Shown: positions 8,034 through 16,039 of the stretch, in pieces
Numbering within the stretch: position 1 is the stretch's first letter
How the letters are laid out: each line of letters starts with the position of its first letter
Assembly: GCA_025355995.1 (NCBI GenBank)
Contig: JANXYQ010000022.1
Span: 1 to 39,076 of the forward strand
Direction: 5' to 3'
Origin: Spirochaetaceae bacterium
Lineage (GTDB): Bacteria; Spirochaetota; Spirochaetia; Treponematales; Rectinemataceae
DNA: 39,076 nt
Program-made: the position numbers and the translations under genes
Notes under the pieces: model-generated
Told to the model about the DNA's origin: nothing
What the model saw: only the letters and a program-made list of their open reading frames with translations
Database searches by the model: none

Positions 8034-8063
8034 TTGACAGGAGGGGCGCGGCGCGGCCAAGAT
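8034..8063 (+). promoter_or_regulatory. Promoter of CPBP protease gene, leaderless arrangement
   Basis: A consensus -35 TTGACA (8034-8039) and an 18-nt spacer lead to CAAGAT (8058-8063), which ends 9 nt before the ATG at 8073. It starts 10 bases after the lipoprotein stop. No ribosome site follows. Confidence 0.55.
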
Positions 8064-8072
8064 TCCGGGCCG

Positions 8073-8759
8073 ATGAAGAAAATCGCCGTCCCCCTCGCGG
8101 CCATGGCCGCGTCCGCCGCTTCCCTGTTCATCGGCTTCACCCTGCTCCGGAGCGCGGTCGCGGGCTTCGTACTGTACTACCTCCTCTGCTGCTTCGGCCT
8201 GCCCGCCGCCGATATCCTCGCGGCGCGCCGCCTCTCGCCGCGCCGGCTTCCCGCCATGCTCGGCCTGATCAAACCCGGCCGCGGGAACCTGGCCCTCGGC
8301 CTGGCCTCCGGCCTCGTCATGGCGGCGATAGCCGTAGCCGTGCTCGCGATCTTCAGGGAGCGAGTGTTCGGGGACGGCCATATCCGCGAGGTGCTGGGGG
8401 CGTGGGGCGCCTCCGGCGGGAACGAGGGCCTCGTCTACGCGGTGATGCTCGCCTTCAACGGCGCGGTGGAAGAATTGTTCTGGAGGGGCTACCTGCATGA
8501 GAGGCTGAAGTCCCTGCCCAACCGCTTCCTGGCCCTGGCCCTCCCGACTGCCTTCTTCGCGGCGCAGCACATCTTCGTCGTCTCGAGGCTGGTCGCCGAT
8601 CCCGCCCTCGTCGCCCTGATCCTGGTCGGGATCCTCGGGGCCGGCGCTATCTGGGCCTATATGAGGGAGCGAACGCTCGGCGTGCTGCCCTGCGTCGTCT
8701 CGCACATGCTCGTCACCGCGGGATACATGGGAGCCCTGTTCTTCTTTTCGCCTAACTAA
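8073..8759 (+). CDS. CPBP-family intramembrane metalloprotease
   Basis: A 228-residue integral membrane protein of the CPBP (CAAX protease and bacteriocin-processing, Abi) family. The three diagnostic motifs are present: EELFWRG with Glu133, Glu134 and Arg138; a histidine in FFAAQHIF (His166); and SHML (His211). About six to seven hydrophobic helices span the chain. Members are Rce1-like proteases, but most bacterial substrates are unknown. The start is fixed by the promoter, whose -10 lies 9 nt upstream. The gene converges on the acyltransferase, with a stem-loop between them. Confidence 0.85.
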   Translation: MKKIAVPLAAMAASAASLFIGFTLLRSAVAGFVLYYLLCCFGLPAADILAARRLSPRRLPAMLGLIKPGRGNLALGLASGLVMAAIAVAVLAIFRERVFGDGHIREVLGAWGASGGNEGLVYAVMLAFNGAVEELFWRGYLHERLKSLPNRFLALALPTAFFAAQHIFVVSRLVADPALVALILVGILGAGAIWAYMRERTLGVLPCVVSHMLVTAGYMGALFFFSPN

Positions 8760-8772
8760 TACCCTCGATTGT

Positions 8773-8832
8773 AAGGCGACATAAACGCTCGCTTCGCTCG
8801 CTAAGCTTCGATCCTGCTAGTCATGTCGCCTT
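8773..8832. terminator. Inverted repeat between convergent genes, probable bidirectional terminator
   Basis: Arms AAGGCGACAT (8773-8782) and ATGTCGCCTT (8823-8832) pair perfectly over 10 bp around a 40-nt insert that contains its own short GC repeats (CGCTCGCTTCGCTCGC). It spans the gap between two convergent stops. T-tracts are short. Confidence 0.5.
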
Positions 8833-9818
8833 TATAACGAAAGCCTTGATAGCAGCGCCTCGACGACCCGCGGCTCGCTTCCCGCCTCCTCCGCCAATTC
8901 CCTCAGCTCGGCGTCGTCGAGTCCGTAGCGCCCGATGTAGTCCTCCACCTCGGGGTGGAGCATGCCCGCGCCCACGCGGCGGCGCCTCCGCGGAACGCCC
9001 TCGGGCGGGCACAGGAGGAAGGCGCGCATCCTCAGCCAAGCCTTGGCCCGCTGCCTTCGCATCGCGGCCAGCCGGGCGGCGGGTATGGGCCGGCCGACGT
9101 GGAAGGCTACGCGACGCCGGAGGCTCCCCAGGAACTCCCAGATCAGGAAGAGGAGCTTCATCGGGAAAATGTACTCGCTCAGGAAGCTGAAGAGGGCGCT
9201 GGATTCGCCCTCGACGTATATCGGGACGAAATCGGCTTTCGTCATTATGCCGAGGGCGAGGGCGGAGGGGTCCCAGCTCTCGTCGGTCACGTAGCCCTTC
9301 TCGGGGCGATAGAGGCCCACCCTTCCCGCCGGGAATACGAGGAGGCAATGGCCCTGCGCCAGCCACTCCCTCGACAGCCGGAGGGCTTCGTAGTTGGTCG
9401 CGCTGCCCTTGGCCATCGGGTTCGTGAAGATGAAGGAATCCTTGAGTTCTTCGATGAAGGAGTCCACTATGTTCGCGAAGACCTTGAAGTCGGGCCTGAC
9501 CCGCTCGAGCATGGCCATGAGGAGGACGCCTTCCAGGCCGCCCATGGGGTGGTTGGCGACGACGACGACCGGCCCCCGCGCCGGTATGCGCCGCAATTCC
9601 GCCTCGTCGAAGGAGTACTCGAGACGCTCGCGCTCGACGAAGGTGCGTATTAGGGAAAAGCGGTCGAGGCCTCGGAGGCCGTCGCGCTCGAAGCGCTCAC
9701 GGAAGGCTCGGATGCCCAGGGCGCGGTCGATGGCGGGAGCGAGGAGCCGCAGGAGCCTGCCGGCGGCCCCATTTTTGTAGATGGCCGCGACGCTGATCTC
9801 GGATCGAGTCTCGCCCAA
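8832..9818 (-). CDS. Lysophospholipid/PlsC-like acyltransferase
   Basis: A 328-residue protein of the PlsC/hemolysin-type acyltransferase group, likely moving an acyl chain onto a lysolipid or related acceptor at the inner membrane. Motif I is ANHPMGGLEG (Asn89-His90 and Glu96, the HX4-5 acid pattern with the NHP-GG variant of this branch). A motif resembling block III is FPAGRVG, followed by the PIYVEGESS segment. The start is TTG at 9818: AGAGGTGA lies just upstream, no ATG is nearby, and the stop of the preceding gene is 3 bases away, which implies translational coupling to the VWA locus. The acceptor is unknown. Confidence 0.78.
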   Translation of the reverse strand: MGETRSEISVAAIYKNGAAGRLLRLLAPAIDRALGIRAFRERFERDGLRGLDRFSLIRTFVERERLEYSFDEAELRRIPARGPVVVVANHPMGGLEGVLLMAMLERVRPDFKVFANIVDSFIEELKDSFIFTNPMAKGSATNYEALRLSREWLAQGHCLLVFPAGRVGLYRPEKGYVTDESWDPSALALGIMTKADFVPIYVEGESSALFSFLSEYIFPMKLLFLIWEFLGSLRRRVAFHVGRPIPAARLAAMRRQRAKAWLRMRAFLLCPPEGVPRRRRRVGAGMLHPEVEDYIGRYGLDDAELRELAEEAGSEPRVVEALLSRLSL

Positions 9819-9821
9819 GGA

Positions 9822-10319
9822 TCACCTCTTGAGCTTCGATGCCGCCTTCGCGAGGCCGAGGAATTCCGCCCGCCTGTCCGAGTCGCCGGCCGAGGCGCCG
9901 GCGAGCTCGAGTACGAGCGGCCAGCTCGCGCCTGCCGCGTACTTCGAGCCGCGGAGCAGCATTCCATACATCGCGACGGAGGAGGCGAAGCGGAAATCGC
10001 TTGAAGCCTCGGCGTAGGGCTTGGAGTCGTCGGCTATCGGGAACTCGAGGAGGGCGCTCTGGTCCTGGTCCGGCTTCTTGTACCGGATGCGCACCGTCCC
10101 GAGGCTCGACGCCGCGCCGGCCGCGCCCACGATCTCGTAGAGGGCGGTGACGCGGTGGCCCGCGCCCATCTCACCCGCGTCCTTCTTGTCGTTCGCGAAA
10201 TCCTGCGCGGCGAGCAGCCTCGATTCGTAGCCGACGAGGCGGTAGGACTTGACGGCGGCCGGGTCGAACTCGACCTGGATCTTCACGTCCTTCGCGACGA
10301 CGAGGAGGGTCGCGCCCAT
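9822..10319 (-). CDS. C-terminal (DUF3520-like) part of a YfbK-type VWA protein, separated by a stop
   Basis: A 165-residue fragment that continues the VWA protein encoded just upstream. In YfbK-type proteins the text runs on from KVLVEEMGGTL; here VLV is followed by TAG, then GAG ATG GGC in the same frame. So only one codon (normally Glu, GAG) has become TAG. This part carries the conserved AKDVKIQVEFDP, YRLVGYESRLLA and MGAGHRVTALYEI blocks of the C-terminal domain. ATG at 10319 is one codon after the stop, so reinitiation could make it as a separate chain, though it would have no signal peptide. It could be a broken gene or a sequencing error. Confidence 0.6.
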   Translation of the reverse strand: MGATLLVVAKDVKIQVEFDPAAVKSYRLVGYESRLLAAQDFANDKKDAGEMGAGHRVTALYEIVGAAGAASSLGTVRIRYKKPDQDQSALLEFPIADDSKPYAEASSDFRFASSVAMYGMLLRGSKYAAGASWPLVLELAGASAGDSDRRAEFLGLAKAASKLKR

Positions 10320-10322
10320 CTC

Positions 10323-11429
10323 CTAGACGAGCACGCGGCGCGCCTCGCCTATCGAATCGATGTACGAGTAGTTGCCGTTGCCCTTGTCGGCGAGGGTCTT
10401 CATGTTCCGGTCGTTCAGGTTGCCGGTCCCGAAACCCATAACCGAGAGGAAGACTCCCTTGGAGCGGTAGGAGCTGATCAGCTTGTCGAGCTCCGCGTCG
10501 CTCGAGGGCCCGACGTTGAAATCGCCGTCGGTCGCGAGTATGACCCGGTTATTGCCGCCTTTTCTGAGATTCTGGAGGGCGGTCTCGTAGGCCAGGACGA
10601 TGCCCGCGCCGCCGGCGGTCGAGCCGCCCGCCCCGAGGCGCTCGAGGGCCTCGAGGATCTTCGCCTTCTCCGATCCGGCGGTGGAGGGCAGTACGAGGCC
10701 GGCCGAGCCCGCGTAGGTGACGATGGCCACCCTGTCCTGGGGACGCATCGTGTCGGCGAGCAGGGAGAAGGCCCGCTTCACGAGGGGGAGCTTGTCCGGG
10801 TCGGACATGGAGCCCGAGCTGTCGATGAGGAAGACCAGGTTGGCCGGCGGGAGGTTCTCGGCGGAAACGCTCCGCGTCCGCAGGCCGATCGTCAGAAGGC
10901 GCGCGTTCGGGTTCCAGGGGGAGCTCGCCGCCTCGGTCGTGACGGCTATGGGGCTCGAGCCGGAGCTGGGCTCCTTCCATCCGTAGTCGAAATAGTTGAC
11001 GAGCTCCTCGATCCTCACCGCGTCGACGGGCGGGAGCGCGCCCTCGTTCAGGAAGCGGCGGACATTGGAATAGGAGGCGGTATCCACGTCCGCGGAGAAG
11101 GTCGAGAGCCTTTCCTGGGACGCGTCCTTGAAGGCATTCTCGGCGAAGGAGCCGTAATTCTCCGTGCCCTGGGCGTCGGCCGCCCCGGCTTGGGCCTGAA
11201 GGGCGGGTCCGGCCGCCGAGGATACGGAGGCCGAAGGCGAGGGCGGAGGCGCGGGGGCCATCATCTTTTGCGAGGGCGCGGCCTCTTCCGATTCCTGCGC
11301 CGGTACTCCGGCGGCGGGACCCGCGGAAGGCCCGACGGGGCGCGGCGCGCTGGAGCAGGAGGCGGTCAGGGCTATCGCCGCGAAGAACAGGGCCGCGGGG
11401 AAAGAACTACCTTTCTTGCATGCTCTCAT
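10323..11429 (-). CDS. VWA-domain lipoprotein (YfbK-like), N-terminal part ending at in-frame TAG
   Basis: A 368-residue product: signal peptide with Cys25 in ALTASC as the probable lipid anchor, a Pro/Ala/Ser-rich linker (about 27-90), the YfbK N-terminal block (FSADVDTASYSNVRRFLN), and a von Willebrand type A domain whose MIDAS motif is DSSGSMS (Asp203, Ser205, Ser207). ATG at 11429 follows GAGGAGAAAGCC, a clear ribosome site. The protein stops at TAG 10325-10323 where relatives continue into a C-terminal domain. The VWA core is complete except for that domain. The role in YfbK-like proteins is not settled; metal-dependent protein binding at the periplasmic face is the family expectation. 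Confidence 0.75.
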   Translation of the reverse strand: MRACKKGSSFPAALFFAAIALTASCSSAPRPVGPSAGPAAGVPAQESEEAAPSQKMMAPAPPPSPSASVSSAAGPALQAQAGAADAQGTENYGSFAENAFKDASQERLSTFSADVDTASYSNVRRFLNEGALPPVDAVRIEELVNYFDYGWKEPSSGSSPIAVTTEAASSPWNPNARLLTIGLRTRSVSAENLPPANLVFLIDSSGSMSDPDKLPLVKRAFSLLADTMRPQDRVAIVTYAGSAGLVLPSTAGSEKAKILEALERLGAGGSTAGGAGIVLAYETALQNLRKGGNNRVILATDGDFNVGPSSDAELDKLISSYRSKGVFLSVMGFGTGNLNDRNMKTLADKGNGNYSYIDSIGEARRVLV

Positions 11430-11481
11430 GGCTTTCTCCTCTCCGGCGGCCCATCGCCCGCGCGTGTCGCCCGCCTCGCTG

Positions 11482-11880
11482 TCAGTCCTTCGGCTCGGCG
11501 GGCTTGCGCCTCACGACTATGCGTCGCTTCTTCGCCGCCGGCTTCGCGGGCTCCGCCACGGCGGGCTCGCTGCCTGCGAAGCCGCCGGGAGTCTTGGCGC
11601 GCTTATCCGCGGGCTGGACGGCCGGGGAATAGTCGAGGGTCTTCTTGGGAGCGTCCGGCTTTTCCATGAAGCTGAGGGCTCCCTGGAAGGCCTTGACGAA
11701 TTCGGAGAGGTCCTCGCGGAACACGACGACGGAGCGGCGCTCGAATCCCTCGTTCTCGGTCGGCTTGCTCTCCACTACCGTGAGGAACATATCGCCAATG
11801 CGGTTTTCCTTCACGTTGAAAAAGTAGGTCCTGCCGTTGCACGTGACCCTCGTAGAAAAAAGCTCGCCCCGAATACCCAT
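11482..11880 (-). CDS. PUR-alpha-like nucleic-acid-binding protein (DUF3276, BpuR-related)
   Basis: A 132-residue protein. Residues 1-70 carry the bacterial PUR repeat: MGIRGELFSTRVTCNGRTYF, then FNVKENRIGDMFLTVVESKP and FERRSVVVFREDL. The related Borrelia protein BpuR binds DNA and RNA and acts as a regulator. The C-terminal half is a Lys/Arg/Pro/Ala-rich tail (AAKKRRIVVRRKP), which would add non-specific nucleic-acid binding. A -10-like TACTAT ends 6 nt before the ATG with no ribosome site. The family call is good; its targets cannot be told. Confidence 0.82.
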   Translation of the reverse strand: MGIRGELFSTRVTCNGRTYFFNVKENRIGDMFLTVVESKPTENEGFERRSVVVFREDLSEFVKAFQGALSFMEKPDAPKKTLDYSPAVQPADKRAKTPGGFAGSEPAVAEPAKPAAKKRRIVVRRKPAEPKD

Positions 11881-11886
11881 GGTGCT

Positions 11887-11892
11887 ATAGTA
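11887..11892 (-). promoter_or_regulatory. -10 element TACTAT of PUR-domain gene, leaderless arrangement
   Basis: TACTAT on the minus strand, 6 nt (AGCACC) before the ATG at 11880. No -35 is recognised. Confidence 0.4.
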
Positions 11893-11927
11893 CCTGATGA
11901 TCCCTTCGTTCGCTAGCCCTGATGAGG

Positions 11928-13847
11928 TCAGGCCCTGTCGGCCTTCCGCACCATGGACTCGTGCCAGGCGAGCAGGTATTCTTCGTCGTCAGGCTTCCCG
12001 CCCGCGACGTCGGCCATGATCCTGAAGACGCTCTCCGTGCCCGAGCCGCGCATCCAGAGGAAGGCGCGAGGCTCGCCCGATCCGTCGGCGAGCACGATGC
12101 GCAGGCCCCCCGTGCCCGAGGCGGCGAAATCGGCGCCGACGCGGGTCTCGGCCATGCCCTTCGACGCGTAGGCTTCCCACGAGGCTATGCCGAAGCGGGA
12201 CCCGAGGGCGGGCAGCCGCCCCTCCCACTCGGCGGCGAAGGCCGCCGCATAGCGCGCCTTGAGGGCCGCGTGGTCGGCCGTCCGGACGCGGAGCGCCGCC
12301 CGCGGCTCGAACACGCTGGTCGTCGCGTAGGCCGGAAGGGAGGCGAGGATATCGTCGACGCCGAAGTCCTCGCCGCATTCCCTGCCGGAGCGCCGCATCC
12401 AGATCCCGAACAAGCCCCCGTCGCCTCGGACCAGGAGGAGCTTTAGCAGGGCGCCGAGCGTGGCGAGGGGATCGCGCACCGCCGAGGGGTAGGTGATGTT
12501 GCCTCCGTTGGAGCCCTCGCCGAGGATGCGGACGATATAGCCCTCCTCGCGCAGCGAGGCCGCCAAGCCCACGACGTTGGCCTCCCCTGTCTCGGCGCGG
12601 AAGGCCTCGACGCCGAAGGCCCGGGCTATGTCGTTTATCCGCATGCTCGTCGCGTCGTTGACGACGACCGCCGCTTTTTGCCTGGCGCCGCCCGCCTCGT
12701 CGTAGCTCAAATGGCCGTCGCGGACGAGCTGCGCGAGCTCGGCGACGCAGGCGAGGGCGAAGACCACCTGGGCCTCGACGGGCCTCGCCTTCCTGTCCCC
12801 GCCGATCACCACGAGGTTGCCGCGGTCGCCGTCGCAGTCGGGCACGTAGCCGGCGGCAAAGGCGGGGTCCTCGGCGGCCGCCGACTCGAGCTCGCGCATC
12901 GCGTCGCGGAGCGACTCGCCCTCGGGTACGATCCGGTGGGCGAACTCGCGGGGCTTGTCGTTGACGGAACGGACGCGCACGCCCAGGCCTTCGAGGAAGT
13001 CCCGGTCGATGGAGAGGCAGCGCGCCGAGCCGTTGAGCTCGGCGACGACGCCGACGGGCCTGCGCGCGGCCGTCTCCGCCATCTCGTCGAAGAGCCTTTC
13101 CTGCGCGCCCGGGTCGCCGGTGCCCGAAACCACCTCGCGGGCGAAGAGGGTATAGGCGGAGACGGAGCGGCGCTTCCAGGCCGAGCAGCCGGCGAAGGCG
13201 CGGGCGAGCTCCCGGGGCTCGACGGCCTCCATGAGGGCGAGGACGCGCGCCCCTAGGCTCCTCTCGGCGAGCAGGGCGCGGTACGAGGCGATGAGGGCCG
13301 CGGAATCGGCGCCGCCGAGGACCCCGCCGGCGAGGCCGAATTTCAGGCCGTTGTGGCCGCGCGGGTTATGGCTCGCGGAGACGTAGGCGAAGCCCGCCGC
13401 GGCCTCCGCGGACCCCCGCTCCAAGGCGGAGCAGGAGCGCGAGTAGGCCATTATCTCGGGGGCCGCGACGATGAAGAGGTAGCGCGGCAAGAGGCCGAGG
13501 CCGAGGAAAACGCGGATCATCGCGTCGGCGATCGCCGGCCCGGTGGGCCTGGAGTCGATGCCGACGAGGACCGCGGGGGATTTCGCTCCGCTGCGCGACC
13601 GCAGGAGGGCCGCGAAGGCGATCGCGGCCGCGCCCGCGAGGACGAGGTCGGTGGGCGATACCGCCTCCGTATCCGATTCCTCGTCGCCGCCCGAGGCGAA
13701 GACCTTGCGCCAGCCCGAGGCCGAGAGGATGAGGCCGGAGGCGCTCGCGCCGATGTCGGCGGGCGAGGGCAGGGCGTCGTCGCTCAAAGGGAGGAGGTCC
13801 GGGTCGCCGACTATGAAACCTGTTCCGGGATGCGTTATCTTTGCCAT
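11928..13847 (-). CDS. Phosphoglucomutase/phosphomannomutase family protein
   Basis: A 639-residue alpha-D-phosphohexomutase that moves phosphate between positions 1 and 6 of a hexose phosphate. The active-site phosphoserine loop is SASHNPRGHNGLKF (Ser159), the metal loop is DCDGDRGN (Asp337, Asp339, Asp341), and the phosphate-binding loop RGSGTESVFR is near the C-terminus, in family order. At 639 residues it is longer than the usual 450-550, with extra sequence at the N-terminus (to about 90) and between domains. Substrate preference cannot be read. ATG at 13847 lies 10 nt after TATACT and lacks a ribosome site. Divergent from the ferredoxin gene. Confidence 0.88.
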   Translation of the reverse strand: MAKITHPGTGFIVGDPDLLPLSDDALPSPADIGASASGLILSASGWRKVFASGGDEESDTEAVSPTDLVLAGAAAIAFAALLRSRSGAKSPAVLVGIDSRPTGPAIADAMIRVFLGLGLLPRYLFIVAAPEIMAYSRSCSALERGSAEAAAGFAYVSASHNPRGHNGLKFGLAGGVLGGADSAALIASYRALLAERSLGARVLALMEAVEPRELARAFAGCSAWKRRSVSAYTLFAREVVSGTGDPGAQERLFDEMAETAARRPVGVVAELNGSARCLSIDRDFLEGLGVRVRSVNDKPREFAHRIVPEGESLRDAMRELESAAAEDPAFAAGYVPDCDGDRGNLVVIGGDRKARPVEAQVVFALACVAELAQLVRDGHLSYDEAGGARQKAAVVVNDATSMRINDIARAFGVEAFRAETGEANVVGLAASLREEGYIVRILGEGSNGGNITYPSAVRDPLATLGALLKLLLVRGDGGLFGIWMRRSGRECGEDFGVDDILASLPAYATTSVFEPRAALRVRTADHAALKARYAAAFAAEWEGRLPALGSRFGIASWEAYASKGMAETRVGADFAASGTGGLRIVLADGSGEPRAFLWMRGSGTESVFRIMADVAGGKPDDEEYLLAWHESMVRKADRA

Positions 13848-13857
13848 AGCGGCGACG

Positions 13858-13863
13858 AGTATA
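13858..13863 (-). promoter_or_regulatory. -10 element TATACT of phosphohexomutase gene
   Basis: TATACT on the minus strand, 10 nt before the ATG at 13847. It overlaps the left arm of an inverted repeat in the divergent intergenic region. Confidence 0.45.
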
Positions 13864-13897
13864 TAGCCGAACGCGCCCTTTGTCCCCGGGCTATATA
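13860..13897. repeat. Inverted repeat in divergent promoter region
   Basis: Arms TATATAGCC (13860-13868) and GGCTATATA (13889-13897) match perfectly over 9 bp around a 20-nt GC-rich centre. Each arm contains AT-rich sequence suited to a -10 element for one of the two divergent genes, so a single bound factor could control both. Confidence 0.5.
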
Positions 13898-13924
13898 TCG
13901 TTATGCTCAGCCCCGGAGGCGATG

Positions 13925-14101
13925 ATGCTCAGCCTGGACGACGAGACCTGCATCGAGTGCGGGATATGCGCGGATCTCCTGCCTCAGTTCTTCGAAGTGG
14001 TGGGCGGCAGGGTGAGGGTGCGCCTCGGCGCGCCCGAGCCAGATCCCGAAGCGGCGGCGGAGGCGGCGCGGGACTGTCCCTCGGGGTCCCTGCGGGCCTA
14101 A
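13925..14101 (+). CDS. Small single-cluster [4Fe-4S] ferredoxin
   Basis: A 58-residue electron carrier. Cysteines 9, 12 and 15 (ETCIECGIC) and Cys51 in RDCPSGS form one [4Fe-4S] site; there is no second cluster motif, so this is the short monocluster type with an acidic, alanine-rich linker. Two ATG codons lie in tandem (13922 and 13925). GGAGG at 13915-13919 is 2 nt from the first and 5 nt from the second, which favours 13925. The redox partner is not indicated by the neighbours. Confidence 0.8.
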   Translation: MLSLDDETCIECGICADLLPQFFEVVGGRVRVRLGAPEPDPEAAAEAARDCPSGSLRA

Positions 14102-14106
14102 TGCCC

Positions 14107-14136
14107 TTGCCCCGCCGCGGCCCTCTTTAGTATCCT
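14107..14136 (+). promoter_or_regulatory. Promoter of YciB-Nudix gene, leaderless arrangement
   Basis: TTGCCC (14107-14112), an 18-nt spacer, then TATCCT (14131-14136), which ends 8 nt before the ATG at 14145. No ribosome site is present. Confidence 0.45.
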
Positions 14137-14144
14137 GCTCCTCA

Positions 14145-15329
14145 ATGAACCCAATGCTGCTCCTGAAATCGCTCGTGCCCGGGCTCCTTCCTCTCGTGAT
14201 ATTCGTCGGGGCGGACGCCCTGTTCGGGGAGACCATCGGCCTCCTCGTGGGCATCGGGGTGGGCATCGTCGAGTTCGCCTGGGTACTGATAAAGGACAAG
14301 AAAGCCGATCCCTTCGTCGCGGCGGATACGATCCTCCTCGCGATCGCGGGCGGCCTGTCCTTCGTTCTCCATGACGCGATCTTTTTCAAGCTCAAGCCGG
14401 CCATAATCGAATTCGTGCTCGCCGCGGCGATGGGCGGGATGCTCGTACTCCCTCCCGCCTATTTGAAGGGCTACATCGGCAGGCAGCTCCGAGGCATCGC
14501 GATTCCCGATTCCGCGATGCCCCAGATGAAGAGGAGCCTCTCCCTCATGCTGGCGGTCCTCGCCGCCCACGTCGCCCTCACCGCCTACGCTGCGGTCGCG
14601 CTGTCGACGGCGGCCTGGGGCTTCGTCTCGGGAGGGCTGCTCTATATCCTCTTCGGCGTCTTCGCCGTGGGCCAGTTCGCCTCCGCCAAGCTCAAGGCCA
14701 AGCGCCTCTCCTCCGGCGCCTCCGGGGAGGAGATGCTCCCCCTGATAGACGAGGCGGGCACGGTCATCGGCACGGCGCCCAGGAGCGAGTGCCACAAAGG
14801 CCCCGGAAAGCTCCACCCGGTCGTCCACCTCCAGGTGATCGACGGGAGGGGCGGCATGTACCTGCAGAAGCGATCGGCGATCAAGGACCTGCTGCCGGGC
14901 AAGTGGGACAGCGCGGTAGGCGGCCACGTCTCCGCCGGGGAGGACCTCGAGACGGCCCTGTCGAGGGAGCTGCGCGAGGAGCTGGGCGTGACCAAGCTCG
15001 CCCTCGAGTCCTCTGGCGCCGCCATCGAGCCCATCCTGCGCTACCGCTGGGACAGCGAGCTCGAGTCGGAACTCGTCTTCTCCTTCATCGTGACCTACGG
15101 CGGGCCCTTCGCGCCCGACGGGGTGGAGGTGGAGGAGGGCAGGTTCTGGAGCTTAGCGGAAATCGGGGCGAGCCTGGGCAAGGGCGTCTTCACGCCGAAT
15201 TTCGAGCACGAGTACGGCCTGCTCCAGGCCGCGGCCGCCGCTGCGAAGGCCAGGGTGGCCGCCGAGACGGCGCTCGAGGCCACCACCACGGGCTCCTCGG
15301 CTACCGCGGAACCGAAACGGCGCCGCTAG
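14145..15329 (+). CDS. YciB/IspZ-like membrane domain fused to Nudix hydrolase
   Basis: A 394-residue two-part protein. Residues 1 to about 185 are hydrophobic, with five or six membrane helices resembling the YciB (intracellular septation protein A) family. Residues about 195-350 are a Nudix hydrolase with a textbook box: Gly260, Glu266, then RELREELGV (274-282), matching GX5EX7REUXEEXGU. The Nudix part starts with PLIDEAGTVIGTAPRSECH, like the IDI/YfcD branch of isoprenoid or nucleotide-diphosphate hydrolases. An Ala-rich tail ends in RRR. YciB proteins are linked to envelope and division-plane functions; Nudix enzymes cleave nucleoside-diphosphate derivatives. I infer a membrane-tethered hydrolase working on an envelope-related diphosphate; the substrate is unknown. 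It converges on csrA. Confidence 0.82.
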   Translation: MNPMLLLKSLVPGLLPLVIFVGADALFGETIGLLVGIGVGIVEFAWVLIKDKKADPFVAADTILLAIAGGLSFVLHDAIFFKLKPAIIEFVLAAAMGGMLVLPPAYLKGYIGRQLRGIAIPDSAMPQMKRSLSLMLAVLAAHVALTAYAAVALSTAAWGFVSGGLLYILFGVFAVGQFASAKLKAKRLSSGASGEEMLPLIDEAGTVIGTAPRSECHKGPGKLHPVVHLQVIDGRGGMYLQKRSAIKDLLPGKWDSAVGGHVSAGEDLETALSRELREELGVTKLALESSGAAIEPILRYRWDSELESELVFSFIVTYGGPFAPDGVEVEEGRFWSLAEIGASLGKGVFTPNFEHEYGLLQAAAAAAKARVAAETALEATTTGSSATAEPKRRR

Positions 15330-15336
15330 CGGAGCC

Positions 15337-15570
15337 TCATTCCTTGGGTCGGAGCGGGATATCCATGAGGGGCAGCTGCATCCCCGACGCCGCGGCGGCC
15401 TTCTTGTTCTCTTCCTGGATAGCGATGAAGACTTCCTCGCGGAACACCTTCACGGTGCGCGGGGCGTCGATGCCGAGCTTCACCTGGTCGCCGCGGACCT
15501 CGACCACCGAGACCACGATATCGTCGCCTATGACGATCTTCTCGTTGACGCGGCGGGAGAGTATGAGCAT
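15337..15570 (-). CDS. csrA: Carbon storage regulator CsrA
   Basis: A 77-residue RNA-binding translational regulator that binds GGA motifs in mRNA leaders. The sequence begins [18 protein letters not shown] and keeps the core [18 protein letters not shown], including Leu4 and the Arg of the VxxxREE block used for RNA contact. A short tail extends past the usual 60 residues. It starts 5 bases after the fliW stop and is the last gene of the flagellar operon. In this arrangement FliW binds and inhibits CsrA until flagellin titrates FliW away, coupling filament synthesis to export. Confidence 0.96.
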   Translation of the reverse strand: MLILSRRVNEKIVIGDDIVVSVVEVRGDQVKLGIDAPRTVKVFREEVFIAIQEENKKAAAASGMQLPLMDIPLRPKE

Positions 15571-15575
15571 CGCTT

Positions 15576-16016
15576 CTAGCCCTTGGACGAGGCGAGCTCG
15601 GCCATGATGTCGTGCTTGACTCGCCAGCGCGAGTCCCCGAGTACGGTCTGGATGCCGAGGCGGTTCGCCTTGTTGATGATAAGGGGCCCCATGAGGTTGG
15701 CCGTCACCGATCCGCCGTCGCCCGGCACGGTGACGATGGAGAACACGAGCACGTCGTCCGGCTTTGCCACGCCGATGTCCCCGAGGTAGTCGTCGCTCAC
15801 GTCCAGCGAGTAGTCGGGGCGGAAGAGGAAGGGATCGATCAGTATGAACGCGAGGTCGGGCACGTCCGTGGACTGTAAATAGAAGAAAGGCTTCTGGCGG
15901 GCGTCGAGGAGGATGTAGTCCTTGAACTTCTCGAAGCCGAGTAGCCCCGCGGGGAAGGTCACCCGCTGGCGCTCGTCCGCCTCGATCTCTCCGTAGGCCT
16001 TCGTCTTGACTCTCAT
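15576..16016 (-). CDS. fliW: Flagellar assembly factor FliW
   Basis: A 146-residue protein that binds both flagellin and CsrA. Family blocks are visible: [47 protein letters not shown], and [21 protein letters not shown] near the end. The ATG at 16016 is chosen because TGGAGCGACAG precedes it. An upstream in-frame TTG at 16043 overlaps the flgL stop but has no ribosome site. It lies directly between flgL and csrA, the arrangement known from other spirochaetes and Bacillus. Confidence 0.95.
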   Translation of the reverse strand: MRVKTKAYGEIEADERQRVTFPAGLLGFEKFKDYILLDARQKPFFYLQSTDVPDLAFILIDPFLFRPDYSLDVSDDYLGDIGVAKPDDVLVFSIVTVPGDGGSVTANLMGPLIINKANRLGIQTVLGDSRWRVKHDIMAELASSKG

Positions 16017-16039
16017 CTGTCGCTCCACTATGCCAATCA

